Assembly: GCF_021216675.1 (NCBI RefSeq)
Contig: NZ_CP086120.1
Location: 434,001 to 498,000 of the forward strand
Source of the DNA: Streptomyces gobiensis
GTDB taxonomy: Bacteria > Actinomycetota > Actinomycetes > Streptomycetales > Streptomycetaceae
Reading direction: 5' to 3'
DNA: 64,000 nucleotides
The notes below the pieces were generated by a model. The model ran no database searches, was not told the origin of the DNA, and saw nothing but the letters and a program-made list of their open reading frames with translations. Shown here one piece after another: positions 35,059-43,639 of the stretch; position 1 is the stretch's first letter, and each line of letters opens with the position of its first letter. The translations under genes and the position numbers were made by a program.

Positions 35059-35161
35059 CGAGTCCTCCGGTGGCTTGACCGCAGTTAAGTGACTGCAGAG
35101 TAACCACCCGACCGGTCAGCCGATCGGCCGGGTGGACACCCACCGGACGCCTCGGGCCCTG

Positions 35162-35383
35162 TCAGACCGACGCGGCCTTCTTGCCCCGCGTCGCGCCGCC
35201 GCGACCACGCAGGTTCACACCGGCCTCGCTGAGCATCCGGTGCACGAATCCATAGGAACGGCCGGTTTCCTCGGCCAGCGCCCGGATGCTCGCACCGGAT
35301 TCGTACTTCTTCTTGAGGTCAGCCGCGAGCTTCTCGCGCGCGGCGCCGGTTACCCGGCTGCCCTTCTTCAGAGTCTCGGCCAC
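35162..35383 (-). CDS. gbn: Gbn-like small nucleoid-associated HTH protein
   Basis: 73-aa basic protein with a single helix-turn-helix: AAREKLAADLKKKYESGASIRALAEETGRSYGFVHRML followed by a Lys/Arg-rich tail (RGRGGATRGKKAASV). Size, composition and neighbours (enoyl-CoA hydratase, ABC-F) match SCO1839, described as Gbn, a GATC-binding nucleoid-associated protein of Streptomyces. It is thought to compact DNA mildly and affect development. GTG at 35383 with AGGAGG 6 bp upstream. Assignment rests on recall of the family and synteny, so the symbol is probable, not certain. Confidence 0.8.
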   Translation of the reverse strand: MAETLKKGSRVTGAAREKLAADLKKKYESGASIRALAEETGRSYGFVHRMLSEAGVNLRGRGGATRGKKAASV

Positions 35384-35741
35384 CCGTGCCTCCTCATGGG
35401 AAGTGCGCTCTGGACTCTCATGATCACCCCTTCTTGCTGATCTGGCCACCCATTCGGCAAGGTCCATACGACAACCTCGGCGACCGGTAGGGAGCGGAGG
35501 CCCGATGGAATAAGGGATTCCGGTGGGGTGCGGCCGTATGAGTGTGCCCTGGCGCACGGCGAAGCGGCAGGTCAGCGGCGTTCACTGAATCGGCCCAGCC
35601 GGGCCCGGCGGCGCATCCCGCCCGGCCGCACGCCGGGCGTGCGGCCGGGCGGGGATACGAGCCGCCCTCACTCAGATGAAGGATCACCCGTCGACCGAAT
35701 GATCCAGAAGAGATGGATCAAGCCCGGATCAGGCAAGTGGC
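35384..35741. other. Intergenic region: gbn promoter side and terminator hairpin
   Basis: 358 bp between the gbn-like start and the ABC-F stop. Besides the hairpin at 35620-35650 no coding signal is convincing. The gbn promoter must lie here. Confidence 0.5.
35620..35650 (-). terminator. Perfect 15-bp hairpin after the ABC-F gene
   Basis: GCCCGGCCGCACGCC, a single G, then the exact complement, about 90 bp past the ABC-F stop. It is the strongest palindrome in this gap and probably ends the ABC-F transcript. Confidence 0.65.
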
Positions 35742-37340
35742 TCAGGCAAGTGCGACCAGATCGGCGTAGTCCTCGCCCCACAGGTCCTCGGTCCCGTCCG
35801 GCAGCAGAATGATCCGCTCCGGCTGGAGCGCGTCGACCGCGCCCTCATCGTGCGTCACCAGCACCACGGCGCCGGTGAAGGTGCGCAGCGCGCCCAGGAT
35901 CTCCTCCCGGCTGGCCGGGTCGAGGTTGTTGGTGGGCTCGTCGAGCAGCAGCACATTGGCTGAGGAGACCACCAGGGTGGCCAGCGCGAGCCGGGTCTTC
36001 TCGCCGCCGGAGAGCACCCCGGCGGGCTTGTCGACATCGTCGCCGGAGAAGAGGAAGGAGCCCAGCGTCTTGCGGATGTCGACGAGATCCATATCGGGCG
36101 CCGCCGAGCGCATGTTCTCCAGAACGGTGCGGTCCGGGTCCAGCGTCTCGTGCTCCTGGGCGTAGTAGCCGAGCTTGAGCCCATGGCCGGGCGCGACCTT
36201 GCCGGTGTCCGGCTCCTCGACCCCGGCGAGCAGCCGCAGCAGGGTGGTCTTGCCCGCGCCGTTGAGGCCGAGGATGACCACCCGGGAGCCTCTGTCGATG
36301 GCCAGGTCGACATCGGTGAAGATCTCCAGCGAGCCATACGACTTGGACAGGGCCTCCGCCATCAGCGGAGTCTTGCCACAGGGCGCGGGGTCCGGGAAGC
36401 GGAGCTTGGCGACCTTGTCCGACTGACGCTCGGCCTCCAGCCCGGAGAGCAGCTTCTCGGCACGCCGTGCCATGTTCTGGGCGGCGACTGCCTTAGTGGC
36501 CTTGGCGCGCATCTTGTCGGCCTGGGAGCTGAGCGCGGCGGCCTTCTTCTCGGCGTTGGCGCGCTCACGCTTACGCCGCTTCTCATCGGCCTCGCGCTGG
36601 CTGAGGTACTGCTTCCAGCCCATGTTGTACTGATCGATCTGGGAGCGGTTGGCATCCAGATAGAAGACCTTGTTGACCACCGTTTCCACGAGGTTGATGT
36701 CGTGGGAGATGACCACGAGGCCACCGCGGTAGGTCTTGAGGAAGTCCCGCAGCCAGACGACCGAGTCGGCGTCAAGGTGGTTGGTCGGCTCGTCGAGCAG
36801 CAGGCTGTCCGCGTCCGAGAAGAGGATGCGGGCCAGCTCGACCCGGCGTCGCTGACCGCCGGAGAGGGTGTGCAGCGGCTGGCCGAGCACCCGGTCGGGC
36901 AGCCCCAGACTGGCCGCGATGGTGGCCGCCTCGGCCTCAGCGGCGTATCCGCCCTTGGTGAGGAACTCGGTCTCCAGCCGCTCGTACTTCCGCATCGCAC
37001 GCTCACGGGTGGCGCCCTGGCCGCCTGCCATCCGGTCCTCGTTCTCCCGCATCTTGCGGATCACGGTGTCGAGGCCGCGGGCGGAGAGAATCCGGTCACT
37101 GGCGAGGACATCGAGGTCACCGGTGCGCGGATCCTGCGGGAGGTAGCCGACCTCTCCGCTGCGGGTGATGGTGCCGGCAGCGGGGACGCCCTCACCCGCG
37201 AGGCACTTGGTGAGCGTGGTCTTGCCCGCGCCATTGCGGCCGACCAGGCCGACACGGTCGCCCTTGGCGATACGGAAGGTGGCGGACTCGATGAGGACAC
37301 GGGCACCGGCACGCAGCTCGATACCGGAGGCGGTGATCAC
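35742..37340 (-). CDS. ABC-F subfamily ATPase (ribosome-associated type)
   Basis: Soluble tandem ABC ATPase of 532 aa without membrane domains. First ATPase: GRNGAGKTT, TLSGGQRRRVELA, SLLLDEPTNHLD. Interdomain linker about 245-310, Lys/Arg/Ala-rich (RRKRERANAEKKAAAL). Second ATPase: GLNGAGKTT, LSGGEKTRLALA, VLLLDEPTNNLD. ABC-F proteins act on ribosomes as translation factors or antibiotic-protection factors; the conserved synteny suggests a housekeeping member. GTG start at 37340 with AGGAG upstream. A tiny leader ORF and a hairpin lie in its 5' region. The gene is leftward, with the VOC gene divergent. Confidence 0.93.
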   Translation of the reverse strand: MITASGIELRAGARVLIESATFRIAKGDRVGLVGRNGAGKTTLTKCLAGEGVPAAGTITRSGEVGYLPQDPRTGDLDVLASDRILSARGLDTVIRKMRENEDRMAGGQGATRERAMRKYERLETEFLTKGGYAAEAEAATIAASLGLPDRVLGQPLHTLSGGQRRRVELARILFSDADSLLLDEPTNHLDADSVVWLRDFLKTYRGGLVVISHDINLVETVVNKVFYLDANRSQIDQYNMGWKQYLSQREADEKRRKRERANAEKKAAALSSQADKMRAKATKAVAAQNMARRAEKLLSGLEAERQSDKVAKLRFPDPAPCGKTPLMAEALSKSYGSLEIFTDVDLAIDRGSRVVILGLNGAGKTTLLRLLAGVEEPDTGKVAPGHGLKLGYYAQEHETLDPDRTVLENMRSAAPDMDLVDIRKTLGSFLFSGDDVDKPAGVLSGGEKTRLALATLVVSSANVLLLDEPTNNLDPASREEILGALRTFTGAVVLVTHDEGAVDALQPERIILLPDGTEDLWGEDYADLVALA

Positions 37341-37359
37341 GGGAAAAACTCCTGGGCGG

Positions 37360-37396
37360 GACGTACGTAACAGGGCGGAAGAAGCGGACGTACGTC
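37360..37396 (-). promoter_or_regulatory. Hairpin GACGTACGT/ACGTACGTC ahead of ABC-F
   Basis: A 9-bp stem with a 19-nt loop ends about 20 bp before the ABC-F start. Each arm is itself almost self-complementary. With the 7-codon leader just upstream it has the layout of a ribosome-controlled attenuator, as known for some antibiotic-inducible ABC-F genes. It is a prediction from sequence only. Confidence 0.4.
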
Positions 37397-37398
37397 AG

Positions 37399-37422
37399 CT
37401 AATGCACGAGAGGAGTTGCCAT
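37399..37422 (-). CDS. Seven-codon leader ORF before ABC-F
   Basis: ATG-initiated ORF reading MATPLVH then TAG, 58 bp upstream of the ABC-F start and directly before the hairpin arm. There is no strong ribosome site. Such short peptides ahead of ABC-F genes can stall ribosomes when antibiotics bind; whether this one is translated is unknown. Confidence 0.3.
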   Translation of the reverse strand: MATPLVH

Positions 37423-37543
37423 ACGACAAGTCTAACGGCGCCACGCAACCGGATTTCCGAGAGTCGGCTCCAGGCCGTTGTCAGACCCCGCTGAAAGGCT
37501 GTGAGACAGGTCTCAATCTCAATCGAGAGGACAGGTGATCACC

Positions 37544-37957
37544 ATGGCAGGCACGGCTGAGTCGCCCACCGTCTATCCCACCCTGCTGTACCGGGACGCG
37601 CATGCCGCCATCAGGCTGCTGACAGAGGGCTTTGGCTTCACCAAGGACGCGGTGTACGAGAGCGAGGGCGGCTACGTTGTGCACGCCGAGCTGTCCTACG
37701 GCAACGGCAAGGTCATGCTCGGCACCAAGGGTGGCGAGGGGGAATTCGCCAAAGCGATGAAGGACGCGGGCCCGGCCTCGGTTTATGTCGTCGTTGACGA
37801 CCCGGACGCCCACCACAAGCGCGCCGCGGAGTACGGGGTGCCCGTCCTGATGCCGCCGACTGACCAGGACTATGGCGCTCGCGACTACATCGCCTGCGAT
37901 ACCGAGGGGAATGTCTGGTCGTTCGGCACGTACGTTCCTGGGCAGAGCGGGAGCTAG
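37544..37957 (+). CDS. VOC-family (glyoxalase-like) protein
   Basis: 137-aa protein of the vicinal-oxygen-chelate fold. Two beta-alpha-beta-beta-beta units: YPTLLYRDAHAAIRLLTEGFGFTKDAVY and SVYVVVDDPDAHHKRAAEYGVPVLMPPTDQDYGARDYIACDTEGNVWSFGTY. The second carries Asp/Glu residues typical of metal or ligand binding. Similar proteins (PhnB/bleomycin-resistance-like) often have unknown substrates. ATG at 37544 with AGGTGA 6 bp upstream; GTG at 37535 is an alternative. Followed by a long repeat block. Confidence 0.88.
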   Translation: MAGTAESPTVYPTLLYRDAHAAIRLLTEGFGFTKDAVYESEGGYVVHAELSYGNGKVMLGTKGGEGEFAKAMKDAGPASVYVVVDDPDAHHKRAAEYGVPVLMPPTDQDYGARDYIACDTEGNVWSFGTYVPGQSGS

Positions 37958-38463
37958 GCCGGGGCGGGGCTCCGTCCCAGCGAGGGGTGCCGTGGGGGTG
38001 GGTCCCGGCTACCGATATGCGGCTCCGCCGCGTGGCGGGGCTTCGCCCGGCTGCGGGGTGCCGTGGGTGGGTTTCCCCAATTCCCGCCCCTTCCCGCTGT
38101 ACCGATATGCGGCTGCGCCGCGCGGCGGGGCTTCGCCCCCGGGTGCGGGGTGCCGTGGGTGGGTTTCCCCAATTCCCGCCCCTTCCCGGAAACCGGGGCT
38201 TCGCCCCGGGGCCCCGGGGGTTGGTCCGGTGCGGGACGGTGGCCGGGTGTTGTGCCCACCCACAGCCCCTCGCGGGGCTGCGAGTGCCCACAACACGGGG
38301 CGGGGGGCTGGGGGCGCAAGCCCCCAGTTTCGGGAAGGGGCCGGGTTCGGGGAACTCCCACAGCCGACAACGGCGCCCAGCCACCCACCCGACGGACGGA
38401 GTCCGGCGCAGGCGGCCCGAAGCTTGTGAGGCCCCCCAGGGGCCGAACAATGCGAGGCCGCCG
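37958..38463. repeat. 506-bp block of dispersed GC-rich repeats
   Basis: No gene is supported. Two copies of the CCGATATGCGGCT...GGCGGGGCTTCGCCC unit (38010-38052 and 38100-38140), each followed by GTGGGTTTCCCCAATTCCCG; then CCGGGGCTTCGCCCCGGGGCCCCGG, the TGTTGTG (38248-38254)...CACAACA (38289-38295) pair enclosing CAGCCCCTCGCGGGGCTG, then GGGGGCGCAAGCCCCC and TTTCGGGAAGGGG. This matches the cassettes near 11.3 and 22.2 kb in order and orientation. Confidence 0.85.
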
Positions 38464-39843
38464 TCAAGAAGAAGAGGAGGGCGTGCCGGTGTGGAGTTGG
38501 AAGGCTGCTCGGCGGACCGCCTTGGCGAGTGCCAAGTCGGGGTGGGCGGCGGCGATGGCGACCAGCACCTGCACCGTGCGCGGGTGGCCGGTGGCGCGTA
38601 CTTCTTCCAGCAGTCGGGGCACCGTTGTCTGAACGGCCGAGTCCAGGTGGTCGATGAGGAGCTGGCTCTCACCGTGGTCGGCGACGGCCGCGGCGGTGTC
38701 GACCCAGAGCCAGGTCGCCTCCTCCCGGGTGAGCACCCCGGGCGCGCCGAACGCGAGATCCTCAGGGTCGGCGCCCTCGTGTTCGGCGAGCCAGAGCAGG
38801 GCGTAGGGGCGCAGGGTCGGTTCCTCCAGAACGCTCCGCACGGCGGGCTCAGCGGGTGCACCGACGACGCGGAGCGCCTCGAAGGCCAGCCCGCGGATGA
38901 GGGCCTCCTCGCCCCGGGCGGCATCGAGGAGTTCGGTGACCGCCGGCCCGGTGGGGCGGGCGGCGAGCCAGGCACGGTATTCATTGCGGGCCGGGCCCGG
39001 GGAGAGCCGGGCGCAGCCGCGCAGCATGTTCTCGGCGGACTGCTCGATGTTCCCCACCGGGCTGAGCGCGGCGACGCAGATCTGTTCCAGCTTCACCCAG
39101 ACCGCCCAGTTGCCCAGCGGTGTGAGTACGGCCTGTCCCGTCTGTCCCTGGCCCTGACAGCGGGTCAGCGCGCCAACGGCCGCGAGCCCGTCGAGGGCCC
39201 AGCCGAGCAGCGCGGTCAGCTCCTCAGGAGACGGCTCCCGCGCCTCATCGCCGGTCTCCGCCCGTTCCGCACGCAGTTCCGTGATCCGCTGCGTCAGGAG
39301 TTCCAGCAGCGCCGGCTCCGTGACGGGACCTGAGGACAGATGCATCACGGAGAGGAACTGCGGTGCCGCGACCACGACTTCACTGACTACGGCGGCGTCG
39401 GCGGTGGCGGGCGCCGGGTGGACCAGTGACCAGGCGTCAAAGAGGGCCACCCAGCCGCGCAGTACGGCGGAGTCATCACGGTCCCAGGCGCGCAGCCGCC
39501 ACCCGGCCTGTACGACGCCCTGGTGCAGTTCGACAAGTCCGGCCAGCCGCGCCCGGTCCCAGTGGCTGCGGACCTGGTCAACCGGCATCCGCTGCTCGGC
39601 TGCGGCCCGCTCCGGCGCCAGGGCCGGGGAGGCCCCGGTGGTGCCGGCCCAACGGGCCAGCCGTACGGCGTCGCTCAGGGCCGCCCGCGCCTGGCGGGCC
39701 AGTTGGTCGCGCGGCGCCAGGGACTCGGGCGGCCTCGGCGCGGGCCGGGTACGCCGGATCGTCACCGGTCGGCTGGGGGAAGCAGCGAGGGCCTGCTGGG
39801 GGACAAGGCTCAGTCGGTTGTCTCGCGGGGTACGGGACGTCAC
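38464..39843 (-). CDS. Hypothetical alpha-helical protein (HEAT-like), 459 aa
   Basis: Unrecognised Ala/Leu/Glu-rich cytoplasmic protein. The C-terminal half has repeated helical segments such as LLDAARGEEALIRGLAFEALRVVGAPAEPAVRSVL and TTVPRLLEEVRATGHPRTVQVLVAIAAAHPDLALAKAVRRAAF, which look like HEAT repeats. The N-terminal half shows RSHWDRARLAGLVELHQGVVQAGWRLRAW, a pattern common in Streptomyces proteins of unknown role. GTG at 39843 with GAGGAAG upstream is preferred over the ATG at 39900. Monocistronic or with the following hydrolase. No function can be assigned. Confidence 0.7.
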   Translation of the reverse strand: MTSRTPRDNRLSLVPQQALAASPSRPVTIRRTRPAPRPPESLAPRDQLARQARAALSDAVRLARWAGTTGASPALAPERAAAEQRMPVDQVRSHWDRARLAGLVELHQGVVQAGWRLRAWDRDDSAVLRGWVALFDAWSLVHPAPATADAAVVSEVVVAAPQFLSVMHLSSGPVTEPALLELLTQRITELRAERAETGDEAREPSPEELTALLGWALDGLAAVGALTRCQGQGQTGQAVLTPLGNWAVWVKLEQICVAALSPVGNIEQSAENMLRGCARLSPGPARNEYRAWLAARPTGPAVTELLDAARGEEALIRGLAFEALRVVGAPAEPAVRSVLEEPTLRPYALLWLAEHEGADPEDLAFGAPGVLTREEATWLWVDTAAAVADHGESQLLIDHLDSAVQTTVPRLLEEVRATGHPRTVQVLVAIAAAHPDLALAKAVRRAAFQLHTGTPSSSS

Positions 39844-39908
39844 ACCAGCAGTCTTCCTCGTGACCTTCCAAAAGCCCAAAACGGCCCCCGTTCTTCTCAT
39901 GCGGGCTC

Positions 39909-41057
39909 TTACATGAGCGGGGTGAGGAAACGCCGCAGGGCCTCCTCGTATCCGTTCGGATCAGCGTTCCACATCGCCGCGTGCGGGGCCCGGTGGACGG
40001 TGTGCAGGGTAATCAGCTCGGGCCGCTCCCCGGCGAAGGCACGGGAGGCTTCCCAGGGTGCGATGGTGTCGTCCGGCCCGTGCAGGAGGAGAGCGGGCGC
40101 CCTCAGTCTTGTGGGGTCGGCCACCTCGGCCAGCCGTTCCGCGTGCAGCCCGGCGCGGCCCTGCGCCGCCCGTACGGCCAGTGGCACGAGCGCGCCGGGC
40201 ACCCGGCGAGCGGCCAGCGAACGCAGAGTGGCCCGCCAGTCGAGGACAGGCGAGTCGAGCACCAGTCCGGCGATATGTCCGCGCCGCGCGGAACGGGCGG
40301 CGGCGTGCAGGGCCATGGAGGCGCCGGTGGACCAGCCATGCAGAACGATCCGCTGGGCCCCGGAACCGATGGCGTAGCGCATCGCCGCATCGAGATCACG
40401 CCATTCGGAGTCGCCCAGATGCCCGACGCCATCGGGGGCACGGGGCGCTCCAGCGTCTCCCCGGTAGGCGATATCGAGCGTCGGGAGCTGGTGCCGGTAC
40501 AGAAAGGGGAGTATGACCAGCGGCTGTTCCCGGGTGGTGCCGAGACCGTGCACGGTGATTACCCAGGTGTCGCGGGAGCCGGGCACAAGCCAGGCGGGCA
40601 GCGGGCCGAGTTCACTGGGCACTTCGACTTCCGCGCAGCTGAGGTCGAGGGCGTCGCGGGGGTTGCCGATGTACACCTGTGGGGTCAGCCGCACCCGGGT
40701 GCCGGGGGCGAGTTCGCCATGGGTGATCCGTACCAGTCTCCGTACGACGGTATCGGCGGTGGCAGCGGTGGCAGCATGGTGCTCGCCGTCGAGCACCTCC
40801 CCCACCACGGCATGGCAGCCGCGGCCGGTCAGCCCGTAGACGCCGGGCAGGCGGGAGGCCAGCGTCCGGGTGAGTGCGATCCGTCCGGAAGCGATGGAGT
40901 GCACGGTCAGCTCGGGGCCGTCGAACCCGGCCGGGGCACGGCGGTCGGCGGAGGGCCGCAGCGCGGCGTCGGCTGCGTACCGCCCCGCCGCCACGGCGGC
41001 CACGGTGGCACCCAGCACGGTGGTGGCGGCGACGGCCGCCGCGGTACCCCTTCGCAT
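39909..41057 (-). CDS. Alpha/beta hydrolase with N-terminal membrane anchor
   Basis: 382-aa protein. An N-terminal hydrophobic segment (AAAVAATTVLGATVAAVAAG) could be a signal anchor. The hydrolase domain (about 165-380) has WVITVHGLGTTREQPLVILPF, the nucleophile elbow LHGWSTGASMALH (Ser in GWSTG), the acid in LLLHGPDDTIAPWE and a late His in HRAPHAAMW. Likely an esterase or peptidase at the cell surface; substrate unknown. ATG at 41057 is preferred, since upstream sequence in this frame is Arg/Pro-rich. It follows the aldolase gene by 59 bp. Confidence 0.85.
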   Translation of the reverse strand: MRRGTAAAVAATTVLGATVAAVAAGRYAADAALRPSADRRAPAGFDGPELTVHSIASGRIALTRTLASRLPGVYGLTGRGCHAVVGEVLDGEHHAATAATADTVVRRLVRITHGELAPGTRVRLTPQVYIGNPRDALDLSCAEVEVPSELGPLPAWLVPGSRDTWVITVHGLGTTREQPLVILPFLYRHQLPTLDIAYRGDAGAPRAPDGVGHLGDSEWRDLDAAMRYAIGSGAQRIVLHGWSTGASMALHAAARSARRGHIAGLVLDSPVLDWRATLRSLAARRVPGALVPLAVRAAQGRAGLHAERLAEVADPTRLRAPALLLHGPDDTIAPWEASRAFAGERPELITLHTVHRAPHAAMWNADPNGYEEALRRFLTPLM

Positions 41058-41116
41058 CCTGTCCAGTGTCGGTCCGCCGCGCCGCCGCGGCCAGTGGGCC
41101 GCGGTGGCCGGGTGAC

Positions 41117-41779
41117 TCAGCTGAGCGACCGCTGCCCGTATCCGCGCAGCCGGTCGGCGACCCGGGCCAGTTCCTCGGGCGACAGCACGGTCGGGGTACG
41201 TCCGGGTACGGAGCTGGCGGCGAGCCAGACCCTGCACATCCACTCCAGCTGGGCGGTGCGGTCGTAGGCCTGGTCAAGGCTGCGCCCGTACGTGATCGTG
41301 CCATGGTTACGCAGCAGGCAGCCGGTGCGCTCACGTAGCGCCATCAGGGTGTGCGCGGCCAGCTCATCGCTGCCGTACGTGGCATACGGCGCCACCCGTA
41401 CCGGCCCGCCCAGGGCGGCGGTCATGTAATGGATGGCCGGGAGCTCGTCGACGAGCGTGGAGACGGCGGTCGCGTGCACGGCGTGGGTGTGCACCACGGC
41501 GGTGGCGTCCGTACCCCGGTAGATCGAGAGGTGCAGGGGCAGCTCACTGGTCGGGCTGAGGTCACCGGCTGTCCGCCGCCCGTCGAGGTCGACGGCGCAC
41601 AGCTCATTGGGGCCGAGCCGGTCATAGGGGACGCCGCTGGGAGTGACCAGTACGGTGTCGCCCACCCGCACCGAGACATTGCCCGAGGTGCCGACGACCA
41701 GCCCGTCCGCCACGGTCCGCCGGGCCGTGGTCACCAGCTCGCGCCAATGGCCTTGCCATGCCTGCCAGTCCTGCCGCAT
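41117..41779 (-). CDS. Class II aldolase/adducin-family protein
   Basis: Zinc-dependent aldolase-fold enzyme of 220 aa, similar to L-fuculose-phosphate aldolase. Metal ligands: His97 and His99 in HTHAVHATAV and a later His in LLRNHGTITYG; the catalytic Glu is about residue 79 in TSELPLH. GTSGNVSVR is the phosphate-binding loop. It probably cleaves a sugar phosphate into DHAP and an aldehyde. ATG at 41779 has GGAGG at 8 bp; an in-frame GTG at 41788 overlaps that site. Upstream of it (41780-41978) lies the PHO box of the divergent pit gene. Confidence 0.9.
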   Translation of the reverse strand: MRQDWQAWQGHWRELVTTARRTVADGLVVGTSGNVSVRVGDTVLVTPSGVPYDRLGPNELCAVDLDGRRTAGDLSPTSELPLHLSIYRGTDATAVVHTHAVHATAVSTLVDELPAIHYMTAALGGPVRVAPYATYGSDELAAHTLMALRERTGCLLRNHGTITYGRSLDQAYDRTAQLEWMCRVWLAASSVPGRTPTVLSPEELARVADRLRGYGQRSLS

Positions 41780-41907
41780 ATGCCGCACCTCCGACGGGGA
41801 CTGTAGCGCGCGCTGAGTGACCAGGATCTCTCCAACGGTCTTTCAGCGGCCAGTCGGCGGAAGGGTGAGGCCGGGACGCCGCCTGGGAAACCCCAAAGCC
41901 CGGCCCA

Positions 41908-41929
41908 GTTCACTTTCCGTTCACCAAAT
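41908..41929 (+). promoter_or_regulatory. PHO-box-like direct repeat upstream of the PiT gene
   Basis: Two 11-bp units GTTCACTTTCC and GTTCACCAAAT in tandem, matching the GTTCACC-type direct repeats bound by PhoP in Streptomyces. A TACATT (41935-41940) lies 5 bp downstream and could be the -10 element, so PhoP would act at the -35 position. The PiT start is 49 bp further on. Confidence 0.75.
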
Positions 41930-41978
41930 GTCTCTACATTCGCCGGGCCCACTGACCGCCAAACTGATTGCCGGGTGA

Positions 41979-43241
41979 ATGGAACACATCACGCTTCTCA
42001 TCGGGATCGTGATCGTCACCGCCTTGGTGTTCGACTTTACGAACGGCTTCCACGACACGGCCAACGCCATGGCCACCACCATCTCCACCGGGGCGATGAA
42101 GCCCAAGGCCGCGGTGGCGATGTCCGCGGCACTCAACCTCGTCGGCGCCTTTGTCTCCGTCGAGGTCGCCAAGACCATCTCCTCCGGAATCGTTGACGAG
42201 GGCGCCGGTATCCGACCGGAAGTGATCTTCGCTGGTCTGGTGGGCGCGATCACCTGGAATCTGCTGACCTGGCTCGCCGGTCTGCCCTCCAGTTCTTCAC
42301 ACGCCCTGATGGGTGGTCTGATCGGCGCGACCGTCGCCTCGGCCGGATTCCGCGCCGTCAACGGCGATGTCGTCGTCATGAAGGTGCTGATTCCGGCACT
42401 GGCCGCCCCCCTCGTCGCCGGTATCGCCGCGATGTTCGCGACCCGGCTGACCTACCGGCTGGCGCGCAGGGCCGATCAGCAGCAGACCGCCAAGGGCTAC
42501 CGGGCGGGGCAGATTACCTCGGCCGCCCTGGTCTCCCTGGCCCACGGCACCAACGACGCGCAGAAGACCATGGGTGTGATCACCCTCGCGCTGATCACCG
42601 GTGGCGCGCTCGCCCCGAGCTCCGATCCGCCGACCTGGGTCATCGCCTCAGCCGGTCTCGCCATCGCGCTCGGCACCTACCTCGGTGGCTGGCGCATCAT
42701 CCGCACCATGGGCAAGGGCCTCACCGACATCCAGCCGCCGCAGGGCTTCGCCGCCCAGACCAGTGCCGCGGCCACCATCCTGGCCTCGTCCCACATCGGC
42801 TTCTCGCTCTCCACCACGCATGTCTGCTCCGGCGCGGTCATGGGCTCCGGGCTGGGCCGCAGGGGCGGAATCGTCCGCTGGTCCACCGCGACCCGGATGT
42901 TCGTCGGCTGGGGGCTGACCCTGCCCGCCGCCGCGCTGATCGCCGCGATCTCGGCGGTCCTGGCCAGTCAGGGCGCCTGGGGAGTCGGCACGGTCACCTT
43001 CCTCCTGGTGGCCAGCTGCACCACCATCTGGTTCGCCTCCCGTCGCCAGCCGGTCGACCACACCAACGTCAACGATGTGGCGCCCATCAGTGACATACGC
43101 ACGGAGCCCCAGGGTGTCGTCACCGCCGCCGTCCAGGCCGTCGCCCCGCCCCCGGCAGGCACCATGCCCGCCGAGCAGCAGAACGCCGAGCAGCAGAACG
43201 CTGAGCAGCCCGAACAGCCCGCTGCCAGCGTCACCCCATAA
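41979..43241 (+). CDS. pitH2: PiT-family low-affinity phosphate transporter
   Basis: Inorganic phosphate permease, 420 aa with about ten membrane helices in two homologous halves. The PiT signatures are FTNGFHDTANAMATTISTGAM near the N-terminus and SLAHGTNDAQKTMG in the second half. The C-terminal tail is Ala/Pro/Gln/Glu-rich and cytoplasmic. The PHO-box upstream suggests PhoP activation under phosphate starvation, as reported for S. coelicolor pitH2 (SCO1845). It is followed 33 bp later by a small membrane protein gene in the same operon. The symbol rests on position and recall. Confidence 0.93.
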   Translation: MEHITLLIGIVIVTALVFDFTNGFHDTANAMATTISTGAMKPKAAVAMSAALNLVGAFVSVEVAKTISSGIVDEGAGIRPEVIFAGLVGAITWNLLTWLAGLPSSSSHALMGGLIGATVASAGFRAVNGDVVVMKVLIPALAAPLVAGIAAMFATRLTYRLARRADQQQTAKGYRAGQITSAALVSLAHGTNDAQKTMGVITLALITGGALAPSSDPPTWVIASAGLAIALGTYLGGWRIIRTMGKGLTDIQPPQGFAAQTSAAATILASSHIGFSLSTTHVCSGAVMGSGLGRRGGIVRWSTATRMFVGWGLTLPAAALIAAISAVLASQGAWGVGTVTFLLVASCTTIWFASRRQPVDHTNVNDVAPISDIRTEPQGVVTAAVQAVAPPPAGTMPAEQQNAEQQNAEQPEQPAASVTP

Positions 43242-43274
43242 GCCAGGCACCGTAATCCAGAAGGAACCACCACG

Positions 43275-43487
43275 ATGAACATTGACTGGGCCGCCCTCGG
43301 CCAGGTCTTCGGCGTCAGCCTCGTGGCGACCGTGGCCCTGGTGGGTGTCTTCACGCTCGGCATCGTCGGCTCCTCCGCCCGCAAGGCGGACGGCGGCTCG
43401 ACCGCGCTCGCCCGGACCGGCGCGTACATCTGCTACGCCCTGTGCGCGATGGCCGTGGCATACGGCATCTACATCATCGCGACCTGA
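43275..43487 (+). CDS. Small membrane protein co-transcribed with PiT, 70 aa
   Basis: 70-aa protein with two hydrophobic helices: an N-terminal one (FGVSLVATVALVGVFTLGIVG) and a C-terminal one (AYICYALCAMAVAYGIYIIA) joined by a polar loop (SSARKADGGSTALART). It lies 33 bp behind the PiT gene with AAGGAA before the ATG. A conserved companion of this transporter in Streptomyces, as far as I recall. It may modulate or stabilise the transporter; function not established. The terminator at 43557-43583 ends the operon. Confidence 0.8.
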   Translation: MNIDWAALGQVFGVSLVATVALVGVFTLGIVGSSARKADGGSTALARTGAYICYALCAMAVAYGIYIIAT

Positions 43488-43556
43488 GTCAGCCGAGCAC
43501 AGCTGCACAACTGCACAGCTGGCACAACTGGCACAGTCGGCACCGGCGTTCCCCGA

Positions 43557-43583
43557 GGGGGTACGGGCACCGCCCGTACCCCC
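43557..43583 (+). terminator. Terminator of the PiT operon
   Basis: Perfect 12-bp stem (GGGGGTACGGGC / GCCCGTACCCCC) with a 3-nt loop followed by TTTCGTGTG, 70 bp past the small membrane protein gene and before the cobalamin riboswitch. Confidence 0.88.
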
Positions 43584-43639
43584 TTTCGTGTGTCTGCTCA
43601 CACTCTCCTGTCGCAGGTCAGGGGTGAGTTGACGGCTCT

